From the IMG/VR virus record IMGVR_UViG_3300027710_000134, positions 1-24,055 of that record: DNA of 24,055 bases. One strand, 5' to 3'. The position numbers and the translations under genes were made by a program. Below the pieces are notes generated by a model. That model worked only from the letters and a program-made list of their open reading frames with translations, made no database searches and was not told the origin of the DNA. Each line of letters begins with the position of its first letter. Position 1 is the first letter of the stretch. The stretch is from a virus. Of this stretch, positions 13,971-21,551 are shown one piece after another.

Positions 13971-14849
13971 ATGCAAATGATCGACGTAATGAAGCGTTTA
14001 GCTGAGCTAGATGCTGGTAACCCAAACATTGTAAAAGAAAGCACTAACATTGAAGAATGTGGAATGATGCCAATGCCAGGAATGGGCGGCCAACATACTC
14101 CAGCTTCTATCAACATGACAGCTGATAGCGGCTCTGAACTAACAGGCATGCTACGTGACATTATGCAATTAGCAGGTGTACAACAAGCTGCTGAGCCAGA
14201 AGCTATTGCAATCGATATGCCACCAGCTGCTCTTACAGCAGAACCAATTGGCGATATCGGTGGAATGGATGAACCAATGCAATCTCCAGGCGACAAAATG
14301 CGTTCTGTTTTAGATAAACTAAATCCAGAACCAGCAGGTGATGAAGACGGTGAGCTTGGTGCGTTCCAAGGTGGAGACGATGAAGCCGGTGCAGAACCAG
14401 AGTTTGGTAATGACGGTGAAGATGGTGAGCCAGAAGACGACGAGGAAGAAGCAGACGAAGGACAATACGATAATAGTCCTGCAGATGCAGAACCAAAAGA
14501 GCCATTCAGTGCTAACGAGTTTGCTCATCAAGAAAATCAGCCAGGATCTGGCAACACCAGTTCTGGGCAAGAACGTCAACGAAACATGCCTACTGCTACA
14601 TTTGAAAACTTAATGAAAGAGTACAAGTCTTTCATTGGAGAAGCAGAAGAGGAAGAAACAGACGAAGGTATCATGGACAAAGCCAAAGCATTTGGTAAAA
14701 AAGTCCTAGACAAAGTTGGTCACGGCGATGACGAAGAAATGATCAAAGACTTGCAAAAGAAAGCAGGTGTGCCACAAACTGGTAAAAAGCCAGAGAAGGC
14801 AAACGAAAGCATGGAAGATATTTTAAAACTATCTGGCCTAAGCAAGTAA
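13971..14849 (+). CDS. Acidic protein with internal capsid-targeting-like peptide (292 aa)
   Basis: I do not recognise a named family. Residues 1-75 are mixed, with MIDVMKRLAELDAG and SELTGMLRDIMQLAGVQ. Residues 115-190 are extremely acidic and low-complexity (DGEDGEPEDDEEEADEGQ), resembling a scaffold or DNA-mimic linker. Residues 215-225, MKEYKSFIGEA, look like the T4 capsid-targeting/protease-cleavage peptide MKTYQEFIAEA, here internal. A basic helix follows (DKAKAFGKKVLDKVGHG). The C terminus is ESMEDILKLSGLSK, which repeats the DI-x-x-L-x-G pattern of residues 63-69. An alternative start at the Met at residue 3 (13977) is possible. A UNCG-loop terminator follows the stop. A head-core or scaffold-associated role is an inference. 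Confidence 0.6.
   Translation: MQMIDVMKRLAELDAGNPNIVKESTNIEECGMMPMPGMGGQHTPASINMTADSGSELTGMLRDIMQLAGVQQAAEPEAIAIDMPPAALTAEPIGDIGGMDEPMQSPGDKMRSVLDKLNPEPAGDEDGELGAFQGGDDEAGAEPEFGNDGEDGEPEDDEEEADEGQYDNSPADAEPKEPFSANEFAHQENQPGSGNTSSGQERQRNMPTATFENLMKEYKSFIGEAEEEETDEGIMDKAKAFGKKVLDKVGHGDDEEMIKDLQKKAGVPQTGKKPEKANESMEDILKLSGLSK
14613..14645 (+). other. Internal capsid-targeting/prohead-protease-like peptide
   Basis: This encodes MKEYKSFIGEA (residues 215-225), followed by EEEE. Six of eleven positions equal T4 MKTYQEFIAEA, including Met-Lys, Tyr, Phe-Ile and Glu-Ala around the expected cleavage point. Confidence 0.45.
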
Positions 14850-14866
14850 TAACACTTACTAAAACC

Positions 14867-14896
14867 AAAATAGCACCTCCGGGTGCTATTTTTTTC
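14867..14896 (+). terminator. Intrinsic terminator upstream of gp17
   Basis: AAATAGCACC-TCCG-GGTGCTATTT forms a perfect 10-bp stem closed by a C(UCCG)G tetraloop of the stable UNCG class, followed by a T run to 14895. It ends transcripts from the gp16 region just before the gp17 late promoter. Confidence 0.9.
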
Positions 14897-14904
14897 ATTA
14901 AATA
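14897..14904 (+). promoter_or_regulatory. Late promoter ATTAAATA for gp17
   Basis: The motif begins right after the T run of the terminator. Six bases after the last A is 14910, the A of the gp17 ATG. Confidence 0.7.
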
Positions 14905-14909
14905 AAGAT

Positions 14910-16499
14910 ATGGCAAATAATAAATCGTTAGAAGGTAAGTTAATCAAGACTGCACATACTACTCAGAAATTCACTGAGGAGGATATTGCGAACTTAATAA
15001 AATGCCAAGATCCTGTAACCGGTCCTGCATTCTTCCTTGATAATTACTTCTTCATCCAACATCCTACTAAGGGTAAAATTCAATATCAAGCATTTGAATA
15101 CCAACGTGATTTATTAAAAAGTTACAACGATCACCGCTTTAGCGTTAACATGCTTGGGCGCCAGATGGGAAAGACCACAACAGCCGTAGGCTATTTGCTA
15201 TGGTACGGTATGTTCGTACCCGATAGCACAATTCTTATCTCGGCGCACAAATATACAGGTGCTCAGGAAATTATGCAACGTCTACGTTATGCATACGAAA
15301 CCTGTCCAGACTGGATTCGTGCCGGTGTTACAAGTTACAACAAACAGTCAATTGAATTTGACAACGGATCACGTATTGTTGCACAAACAACAACCGAAAC
15401 AACTGGTCGAGGTATGTCTGTATCGCTACTATACTGCGACGAGTTTGCATACGTTGAACCTAACATTGCTACAGAGTTCTGGACTTCTATTTCGCCTACA
15501 CTAGCAACTGGTGGTAAAGCAATTATCACAAGTACTCCTAACAGTGACGAAGATCAGTTCTCATTAATTTGGCGAGAAGCAAACAAACGTCTTGACGAAT
15601 TTGGTAATACAACTGTAGTTGGTAAGAATGGATTTGCACCATATATGGCAATCTGGAATCAACATCCAGATCGCGATGATAAGTGGGCAGGGGAAGAAAG
15701 ATCCCGTGTAGGTGATGAACGTTTCCGACGAGAACACGAATGTGAATTCATTATCTTTGATGAAACGTTGATCAATAGTATTAAACTTGCTGATATGGGA
15801 GGAATTGAGCCTATTATGAAAATGGGACAATGCCGCTGGTACAAGAAAATTAATCCTAGGCATACATATCTGGTTGCGCTTGACCCATCCTTGGGAACAG
15901 GTGGTGACCCTGCTGGTATACAAATTATAGAACTACCTAGCTTTGAACAAGTAGGAGAATGGCATCATAATTTAACACCTATACAAGGACAAGCACGTAT
16001 CCTGAGAGACATTTGCCAGCACATAAACGACGAATGTACTAAGAAGGGTGCAACGCTTAGTCTGTATTATAGTGTAGAAAATAACTCCGTAGGTGAGGCT
16101 GCATTAGTTTCAATTAGCGAAATGGGCGAAGAAAGTATACCTGGATTATTCCTAAGTGAGCCAATTAAGAAAGGGCATGTACGCCGCTATCGTAAGGGAT
16201 TCTATACAACAGCAACAAGTAAGATTGCTGTATGTGCTAAATTAAAACATCTATTAGAAAGTAATAGAATGAAACTTAACTCTAAAGCAGTAATTTCAGA
16301 GTTAAAAACCTACATTGCTAAAGGATTAAGTTTTGAAGCAAAAACAGGGCAACACGACGACTTAGTTAGTGCGCTATTGTTAGCTGTACGTATGGCAATG
16401 GTGTTGCAAGACTGGGATCCAGCAATTTACGATAAAATGCGTGAAGAACGCGAAGATGAATGGGTAATGCCAATGCCTGTATATGTCAGCTCGTTTTAA
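14910..16499 (+). CDS. 17: Terminase large subunit gp17
   Basis: This is the DNA-packaging motor. The chosen start gives 529 residues (T4: 610). A longer frame from GTG at 14883 is rejected because that codon lies in the terminator stem. ATPase landmarks are the adenine-binding YQRDLLK (64-70), Walker A GRQMGKTT (83-90), Walker B LLYCDEF (173-179, with catalytic Glu) and coupling motif STPN (208-211). The nuclease domain has VALDPSLG (322-329, Asp325), VENN (389-392) and QHDDLVSA (481-488), the RNase H-like acidic triad. The N terminus is short. It is preceded by a terminator and a late promoter with predicted +1 at the ATG, and no Shine-Dalgarno is seen. The 693-aa gene follows 13 bases after the stop. 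Confidence 0.95.
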   Translation: MANNKSLEGKLIKTAHTTQKFTEEDIANLIKCQDPVTGPAFFLDNYFFIQHPTKGKIQYQAFEYQRDLLKSYNDHRFSVNMLGRQMGKTTTAVGYLLWYGMFVPDSTILISAHKYTGAQEIMQRLRYAYETCPDWIRAGVTSYNKQSIEFDNGSRIVAQTTTETTGRGMSVSLLYCDEFAYVEPNIATEFWTSISPTLATGGKAIITSTPNSDEDQFSLIWREANKRLDEFGNTTVVGKNGFAPYMAIWNQHPDRDDKWAGEERSRVGDERFRREHECEFIIFDETLINSIKLADMGGIEPIMKMGQCRWYKKINPRHTYLVALDPSLGTGGDPAGIQIIELPSFEQVGEWHHNLTPIQGQARILRDICQHINDECTKKGATLSLYYSVENNSVGEAALVSISEMGEESIPGLFLSEPIKKGHVRRYRKGFYTTATSKIAVCAKLKHLLESNRMKLNSKAVISELKTYIAKGLSFEAKTGQHDDLVSALLLAVRMAMVLQDWDPAIYDKMREEREDEWVMPMPVYVSSF

Positions 16500-16506
16500 C
16501 TAAATA
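16500..16506 (+). promoter_or_regulatory. Late promoter CTAAATA
   Basis: The motif begins one base after the gp17 stop. The predicted +1 is 16512, one base before the ATG at 16513. Confidence 0.65.
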
Positions 16507-16512
16507 AGCATT

Positions 16513-18594
16513 ATGAAAGCAATTCAAATAATCTCCCAAGACCTGTTCGACAAAGTTCGCAGCCGTTTCCAAAATTTAGAAATGGGCGACGAAACAGGTG
16601 CAGTTACCATTGATCCAGCAAATGCTCGTTTCTTTGACTTTGACTTCGTAGCAGAAGGTAATAACTTAGGTCGTGTTAGCATCAGTTTAAACGATCTTGG
16701 AAGTTTAAAAGTTTACTACAGTCAAGGTATTACAGAAAATCAAGACGACCCTGCAAAAAAGAGCTGGTACAGTTTTTTAAAAGAAATGAGATTTTTTGCT
16801 ATGCGAAGATTATTAAGATTTGATACTCGCGACATCGCTAAGACAAATCTAGACAAGAATGATTTCCAACATCTTGCTACTACACAAGGCCCTAAGGAAG
16901 AACCCGATATGACACAAATGAACGAATCTCGTTGGAACAACAAAAGTACCAAAAAAACAAGTCGCGCAGTTAAGGGACGTACAGAAGTTATCGTTCGTCA
17001 CAATTCCGCAGTTGACGAAATGTATCCAGGCGCACGTAGCCAAAAGAAAAACATCAAGGCAATCTTTATTCAGAACGCAGATGGTGAAAGGTTTAAGTAT
17101 CCATTCATTCACCCAGCGGGCGCATTCGCTATGGCACAACACGTTGATCACGGTGGCGTTCCACATGATGCAGCAGGCAAGGCAATTATCACAATGAGTG
17201 AACAAATTGCTCAACTACAAGAATTCCAGCGTAAAATTCACAGCTCTACTCTGCACGATGACGCAACAGGTATTACAGAACGAGCCATAGGCCGATTACA
17301 AGAATTAAAAGCAAGAGTAGACGCATTAGGTAAATGTCACCACTACGAATCGTGGGTTGCAGAAATGAATGGGCAACCTACCGCTGGTGACGATATTATG
17401 GAACTAGATGCTGTTACTATGGAACAGTACAAACAAGCATTTACACAAACTAGTTTCCAAGAAGAATTATCAGGATACTTCCCATTATTGCACAGAATCA
17501 TGAGTGAAACTAACAAGGTTGATTTAGAAGACTATGTTAGCGAAGCCGATGAAGAGAAATGTAATGAGTGCGGAATGTATGAAAGTAAGTGCGAATGTGA
17601 TCACGAAGATAACGTTAAAGAAAGCGCATTTGACTCATTTGAAAACTGGGCAGAAGCAGTTGAACAAGGCAAATTAGCCGATGACGAAATTGAAGGATTG
17701 AAACAAGCAATCGCAGATACAGCAGAATTAAAATTAGGTCCTGACGGTCAAACAGCATGGCAATTTTTCAACAACTTTGGTTTAGATGATCGCGATCTAG
17801 AAGATAAATTTAAGGCAGCAGCAGAAGTAGACCCAGAAACAGATCCAATGGAAGTGTTTAAGTTATGGGCAGATGAGAACTATCCTGAACTAACAGTAGC
17901 ATTAGGAATGAGCGGAGATATGGCACCACCAGAAGAACCTGCCGCTCCAGAAGCACCACCTGTTGAACCAGGCGCAGAACAACCAACTGCTGAAAACGAA
18001 GAAGATAAAGGTATGGAGCCTGTAATGTCTCGTGAAGGTGTTATTAAAGAAGTTGCTAAAATTGTTAAAAGTTTTTATAACGCAGACAATCCAGATGTTG
18101 GCCCATTCCGCGGCGGCGAAGGCATTGCACTAGATTGCAAGAAACAAATTGCAGAAAAGTTTGGTGACAAAGCCGGTGCATTTGCAGAAGAAATGGCTGG
18201 CAAGTTTATTGATAAACTAACACAAGAGTGGCACCAGAAACACGGTCATGTGGCAAATGGTCACGGTGACGATGGACTAGCAAGACTAAAAGAATTACTA
18301 GGCAACGTTAAACAAAAAGTTGAATCTATGGGCGGCGACACAGGTGTTCCACCAAGTAACATTATGGCAGGCGAGGAAAAGAATCCTCAACATAGTCACC
18401 AGTATGACACCACAATGAAACACGCAGACAATCCAACTGTACAGCAACGTATGGCAGCACACGATATCAAACCTGGTATCAAAGGCTACCGCGATCGTAT
18501 TGACTTATTAAAAGATTTGGAAAGAACTGGTAAATTAAAATCAGAAGAATCCGCATTTGAAGCCATTATGAGATTGGCAAACTACAAAAAATAA
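16513..18594 (+). CDS. Large unknown protein downstream of gp17 (693 aa)
   Basis: I cannot assign a family. Residues 1-110 have strands and helices (ARFFDFDFVAEG, RVSISLNDLGSLKVYYS). Residues 130-280 are basic with KNIKAIFIQNADGERFKYPF and a helical HPAGAFAMAQHVDHGG. Residues 350-364 hold a Cys/His cluster C-x2-C-x6-C-x-C-x-H that could bind zinc. Residues 465-500 are a Pro/Glu/Ala linker. Residues 505-575 form a compact helical domain (VIKEVAKIVKSFYN, VGPFRGGEGIALDCKKQI). The C terminus, ESAFEAIMRLANYKK, resembles that of the 292-aa protein. The promoter, position and multi-domain acidic character fit a virion or assembly protein, perhaps a head component, but this is inference. It has no signal peptide or membrane helix. 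Confidence 0.65.
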   Translation: MKAIQIISQDLFDKVRSRFQNLEMGDETGAVTIDPANARFFDFDFVAEGNNLGRVSISLNDLGSLKVYYSQGITENQDDPAKKSWYSFLKEMRFFAMRRLLRFDTRDIAKTNLDKNDFQHLATTQGPKEEPDMTQMNESRWNNKSTKKTSRAVKGRTEVIVRHNSAVDEMYPGARSQKKNIKAIFIQNADGERFKYPFIHPAGAFAMAQHVDHGGVPHDAAGKAIITMSEQIAQLQEFQRKIHSSTLHDDATGITERAIGRLQELKARVDALGKCHHYESWVAEMNGQPTAGDDIMELDAVTMEQYKQAFTQTSFQEELSGYFPLLHRIMSETNKVDLEDYVSEADEEKCNECGMYESKCECDHEDNVKESAFDSFENWAEAVEQGKLADDEIEGLKQAIADTAELKLGPDGQTAWQFFNNFGLDDRDLEDKFKAAAEVDPETDPMEVFKLWADENYPELTVALGMSGDMAPPEEPAAPEAPPVEPGAEQPTAENEEDKGMEPVMSREGVIKEVAKIVKSFYNADNPDVGPFRGGEGIALDCKKQIAEKFGDKAGAFAEEMAGKFIDKLTQEWHQKHGHVANGHGDDGLARLKELLGNVKQKVESMGGDTGVPPSNIMAGEEKNPQHSHQYDTTMKHADNPTVQQRMAAHDIKPGIKGYRDRIDLLKDLERTGKLKSEESAFEAIMRLANYKK

Positions 18595-18645
18595 TTGGCA
18601 AAATAAACCATATTTCAAGCGCCATTTAGGTTGCTTTAATAAATA

Positions 18646-18680
18646 AAACTGTGCATACTAAACACATGCACAGTTTTTCT
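18646..18680 (+). terminator. Intrinsic terminator before gp32
   Basis: AAACTGTGCAT and ATGCACAGTTT form a perfect 11-bp stem with a 9-nt loop, followed by TTCTTTTT. It separates the late block from the replication block. Confidence 0.85.
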
Positions 18681-18692
18681 TTTTAGTCAGTG

Positions 18693-18719
18693 GGCTTTAA
18701 AGAAGAGGCATAATATAAC
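18693..18719 (+). promoter_or_regulatory. Possible early/middle promoter for gp32
   Basis: TATAAC (18714-18719) is a fair -10 with no good -35. GGCTTTAA (18693-18700) lies 13 bases upstream and partly resembles the T4 MotA box. An AAGGAA ribosome-binding site follows before the ATG at 18739. Whether this phage has a MotA protein is unknown. Confidence 0.35.
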
Positions 18720-18738
18720 ATTTATTAAGGAAATCATT

Positions 18739-19749
18739 ATGGCAACGTTAGCAGAAATTCGCGCAAAACTACAAGCATCTTCACAGCAAAACTCCGGGCA
18801 ATCCGGTGGTGGTGATAATGCAATTTACCCTCACTGGAATATGCCAGAAGGTTCGACTACAACAGTTCGCTTCCTTCCAGACGCAGATCCAAACAACACT
18901 TTTTTCTGGATTGAAAGAGCAATGATCAAATTGCCTTTTGCCGGTGTCAAAGGTGAAACCAATTCCAAGCCAGTGACTGTGCAAGTCCCTTGTATGGAGA
19001 TGTGGGGCGAAACATGTCCTATTCTTACTGAAGTACGTCCTTGGTTCAAAGACAAATCTTTGGAAGATATGGGTCGTAAGTACTGGAAGAAGAAAAGCTA
19101 CATCTTCCAAGGTTTTGTAGGCGAAAGCAAACTACAGGAAGATAAAACTCCTGAAAACCCAATCCGCCGATTCATCATCGGTTCGCAGATTTTTAACATT
19201 GTTAAGAATGCGTTAATGGATAGTGAAATTGAAGAATTGCCAACAGACTATGTCCGTGGCTTGGATTTCAAGATTGCTAAAACAACTAAAGGCGGCTACG
19301 CTGACTATTCTACTTCTACTTGGGCTCGTCGTGAACGTGCTTTGAGCGAAGCAGAAAATGCGGCTATTGCACAATATGGTCTTCACGACCTAAAGAGCTT
19401 CTTGCCTAAGAAGCCAACAGAAGTTGAACTCAAGGTTATGAAAGAAATGTTTGAAGCGTCAGTAGACGGTGAAGCATTTGACATGGACCGTTGGGGTCAA
19501 TACTTCAAGCCAGCAGGCTATGCTGGTAAAGGTAATAGCGAAGGCGGTTCTGCTCCAGCAGCCGCACCAGTAGCTCGCCCAGCACCAGTGGCATCTACTC
19601 CTGTAGATGAAGATGACGTCCCTTTTGAAACTGCGGCAGCAACACCCGCTAAAGCTGTTGCGGCAGAGCAATCTGCTCCAGCAACTGGTGATGCAGGTTC
19701 ACGTGCAGCCGATATCATTGCGATGATTCGCAATCGTCAAAAGCAATAA
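18739..19749 (+). CDS. 32: Single-stranded DNA-binding protein gp32
   Basis: gp32 coats single-stranded DNA in replication and recombination and works with UvsX, which lies 13 bases downstream. The N terminus MATLAEIRAKLQ is the cooperative helix. The core has AIYPHWNMPEG (28-38), TTTVRFLPDADPNNTFFWIE (40-59), PCMEMWGETCPI (84-95) and RKYWKKKSYIFQGFV, characteristic of marine T4-like gp32. Only Cys85 and Cys93 are seen in the T4 zinc-finger region, without the CxxC pair, so a T4-type zinc site appears incomplete. After an Ala/Pro linker lies DEDDVPF (290-296), which resembles the C-terminal tip of bacterial SSB. The protein then ends in a basic helix, ADIIAMIRNRQKQ. At 336 residues it is longer than T4 gp32 (301). 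Confidence 0.93.
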   Translation: MATLAEIRAKLQASSQQNSGQSGGGDNAIYPHWNMPEGSTTTVRFLPDADPNNTFFWIERAMIKLPFAGVKGETNSKPVTVQVPCMEMWGETCPILTEVRPWFKDKSLEDMGRKYWKKKSYIFQGFVGESKLQEDKTPENPIRRFIIGSQIFNIVKNALMDSEIEELPTDYVRGLDFKIAKTTKGGYADYSTSTWARRERALSEAENAAIAQYGLHDLKSFLPKKPTEVELKVMKEMFEASVDGEAFDMDRWGQYFKPAGYAGKGNSEGGSAPAAAPVARPAPVASTPVDEDDVPFETAAATPAKAVAAEQSAPATGDAGSRAADIIAMIRNRQKQ

Positions 19750-19762
19750 TTAGGGGACTAGC

Positions 19763-20830
19763 ATGGCAAAATCCTTTGATATTTCAAAGTTTCGTAAATC
19801 TATCACCAAGTCTATCGACGGCTTAGGTATTGGATTTAACGATCCTACAGATTGGATTTCAACAGGTAACTATGCTTTGAATTATCTTATCAGCGGTGAC
19901 TTCTACAAAGGAGTTCCGCTTGGTAAGGTAACTGTGTTTGCCGGTGAATCCGGTGCAGGTAAATCGTATATCTGCTCTGGAAACATTATTAAGGCAGCAC
20001 AGGAACAAGGCATCTATGTTATCTTAGTTGACTCCGAAAACGCTCTTGATGAGAAGTGGTTACTTGATCTAGGTGTAGATACAAGTGATGATAAACTTCT
20101 AAAACTCAACATGGCTATGATTGACGATGTGGCTAAAACCATTAGTGAATTCATGAAAGAGTACAAAGTTATGCCAGAGGAATCGCGTCCTAAGGTGTTG
20201 TTTGTAATTGACTCTTTGGGTATGTTGTTGACTCCAACTGACGTTAATCAGTTCGAAGCAGGTGAAATGAAAGGTGATATGGGCCGTAAGCCTAAAGCAC
20301 TTACATCGCTTGTTCGTAATTGTGTTAACATGTTTGGCTCTTGGAACGTTGGTATGGTTTGTACAAATCACACATACGCCAGCCAGGATATGTTTGACCC
20401 TGATGACAAGATCAGCGGCGGACAAGGCTTCATTTATGCATCATCTATTGTAGTTGCTATGCGTAAGTTGAAGTTGAAGACAGACGCAGATGGTAATAAG
20501 ACTACAACAGTTAACGGTATCCGTTCCGCTTGTAAGATTATGAAAACTCGTTATGCAAAACCGTTTGAGTCCGTGCAAGTTGAGATCCCATATTCAACTG
20601 GTATGAGCCCGCACAGTGGTTTGGTTGATTTGTTCGAAGCTAAAGGTATGTTGAAGAAAGAAGGCAACAGTCTTGTGTACACAACAACTGATGGTGAAGT
20701 TATCAAGCAATTCCGCAAGGCATGGGAAAAGAATGAAAAAGAAGGTTTGACAATCATGATGGAAGATATTTCCAAGAATGGCGAGAAAACTGAAACTCCA
20801 GTAGTAACAGAAGATAGCGAGGAAGCATAA
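19763..20830 (+). CDS. uvsX: UvsX recombinase (RecA-like)
   Basis: The 355-residue RecA/Rad51-family strand-exchange protein drives recombination-dependent replication and repair. ISTGNYALNYLISGDFYKG (32-50) matches the RecA pattern before the nucleotide site. Walker A is GESGAGKS (61-68), DSENALDEKWL (90-100) carries the catalytic Glu region, Walker B is VLFVIDS (145-151), and MVCTNHTYASQDMF (198-211) corresponds to the DNA-binding/switch region. ISGGQGFIYASSIVV follows. The C terminus is acidic (TPVVTEDSEEA). T4 UvsX is 391 aa. AGGGGA precedes the ATG. The stop overlaps the next start by one base (TAATG), so the acidic protein is translationally coupled. Confidence 0.95.
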   Translation: MAKSFDISKFRKSITKSIDGLGIGFNDPTDWISTGNYALNYLISGDFYKGVPLGKVTVFAGESGAGKSYICSGNIIKAAQEQGIYVILVDSENALDEKWLLDLGVDTSDDKLLKLNMAMIDDVAKTISEFMKEYKVMPEESRPKVLFVIDSLGMLLTPTDVNQFEAGEMKGDMGRKPKALTSLVRNCVNMFGSWNVGMVCTNHTYASQDMFDPDDKISGGQGFIYASSIVVAMRKLKLKTDADGNKTTTVNGIRSACKIMKTRYAKPFESVQVEIPYSTGMSPHSGLVDLFEAKGMLKKEGNSLVYTTTDGEVIKQFRKAWEKNEKEGLTIMMEDISKNGEKTETPVVTEDSEEA

Positions 20831-21078
20831 TGGAAGAAGATCTAATTATTGAAGTATGGGATGTGTTTAAAGAATACATTTCTGACAAAAATAAAGAAAC
20901 TGCGGCAAATCATTTTGTTGACTTCCTAGTTGGCAAAGATGTAGAACTTAGTGTTCTTAAAGGACTAGTTGGATACGACTCACATTTGGACGATGCTATT
21001 GAATTAGTAGCAGGCGACGATGTTGAAGAAGACGAATTTGACGAAGACGATTGGTCTTACGACGAAGACGAGGATTGA
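20830..21078 (+). CDS. Small acidic protein coupled to uvsX (82 aa)
   Basis: The start shares one base with the uvsX stop, and GAGGAAG lies five bases upstream. The protein is helical at the N terminus (LIIEVWDVFKEYISDKNKET), with FVDFLVGKDVELSVLKGLVG and DSHLDDAIELV in the middle. It ends in an extremely acidic tail (DDVEEDEFDEDDWSYDEDED). The tail could mimic DNA or bind basic recombination proteins. No family name is recognised, and a role with UvsX or gp32 is inferred from position only. Confidence 0.7.
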   Translation: MEEDLIIEVWDVFKEYISDKNKETAANHFVDFLVGKDVELSVLKGLVGYDSHLDDAIELVAGDDVEEDEFDEDDWSYDEDED

Positions 21079-21081
21079 TTA

Positions 21082-21537
21082 ATGACTTGGTATGCTAAAG
21101 TCTCTAAAGACATAGCACACCTCCCAAGTTGTTTAGATCATTTCTACAACGAACTAGAAGATGCAAGGAAAGAGGTCAAGATCCACGGAAACGTGGAGAA
21201 GGCCTCTGCCTCTTTGCCAGGTATTGTTGAACACCGATTTAATCAGCTTCAGGAGATGGAAGCTATACTAGAATATCTCAACATTGAATTGAGACGAATT
21301 CGTTCTAAGGCCTTCCGCAAGTACTTAGAAAACTATCAACGTGCATTAAGTAGCCGAGACTGTGAAAAATATGTCGAAGGTGAAGCAGATGTAGTTGATA
21401 TGGAAAAAATTATCAATGAGTTTGCTATGCTACGCAATCAGTGGCTTGGAATTATCAAGGCACTTGACCAAAAACAGTGGCAACTCACAAATATTATAAA
21501 ATTAAGAGTCGCAGGACTTGATGATATTTCACTTTAA
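21082..21537 (+). CDS. UvsY-position protein, possible recombination mediator (151 aa)
   Basis: The protein is predicted to be almost all helix: CLDHFYNELEDARKEVKIHG (17-36), LPGIVEHRFNQLQEMEAILE (45-64), ELRRIRSKAFRKYLENYQRA (68-87), and a long C-terminal helix LRNQWLGIIKALDQKQWQLT. T4 UvsY (137 aa) loads UvsX onto gp32-coated DNA and is also small and helical. Size, helical content, the late 'W-LGIIKALD' segment and the position next to uvsX and uvsW fit that role. I cannot see an unambiguous UvsY signature, so this is a contextual call. The gene starts three bases after the acidic protein's stop, with GAGG upstream. Confidence 0.5.
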   Translation: MTWYAKVSKDIAHLPSCLDHFYNELEDARKEVKIHGNVEKASASLPGIVEHRFNQLQEMEAILEYLNIELRRIRSKAFRKYLENYQRALSSRDCEKYVEGEADVVDMEKIINEFAMLRNQWLGIIKALDQKQWQLTNIIKLRVAGLDDISL

Positions 21538-21546
21538 GTGTATAAT
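21518..21546 (+). promoter_or_regulatory. Strong sigma70-like promoter touching a start codon
   Basis: TTGATG (21518-21523), a 17-base spacer and a perfect TATAAT (21541-21546) form a near-consensus promoter. The spacer ends with the odd palindrome CACTT-T-AAGTG (21530-21540). The ATG at 21552 is only five bases past the -10, so the predicted +1 is about at the start codon. Confidence 0.55.
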
Positions 21547-21551
21547 AAGCT

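Noticed and set aside
14883-14909. GTG start giving gp17 nine extra residues
   Set aside because: The codon lies in the terminator stem and the extension crosses the T run and late promoter. ATG 14910 fits the promoter spacing and gp17 pattern.
18638-18645. AATAAATA late motif before gp32
   Set aside because: It points straight into the 18646-18680 terminator with no gene between. It is probably chance, or a remnant.
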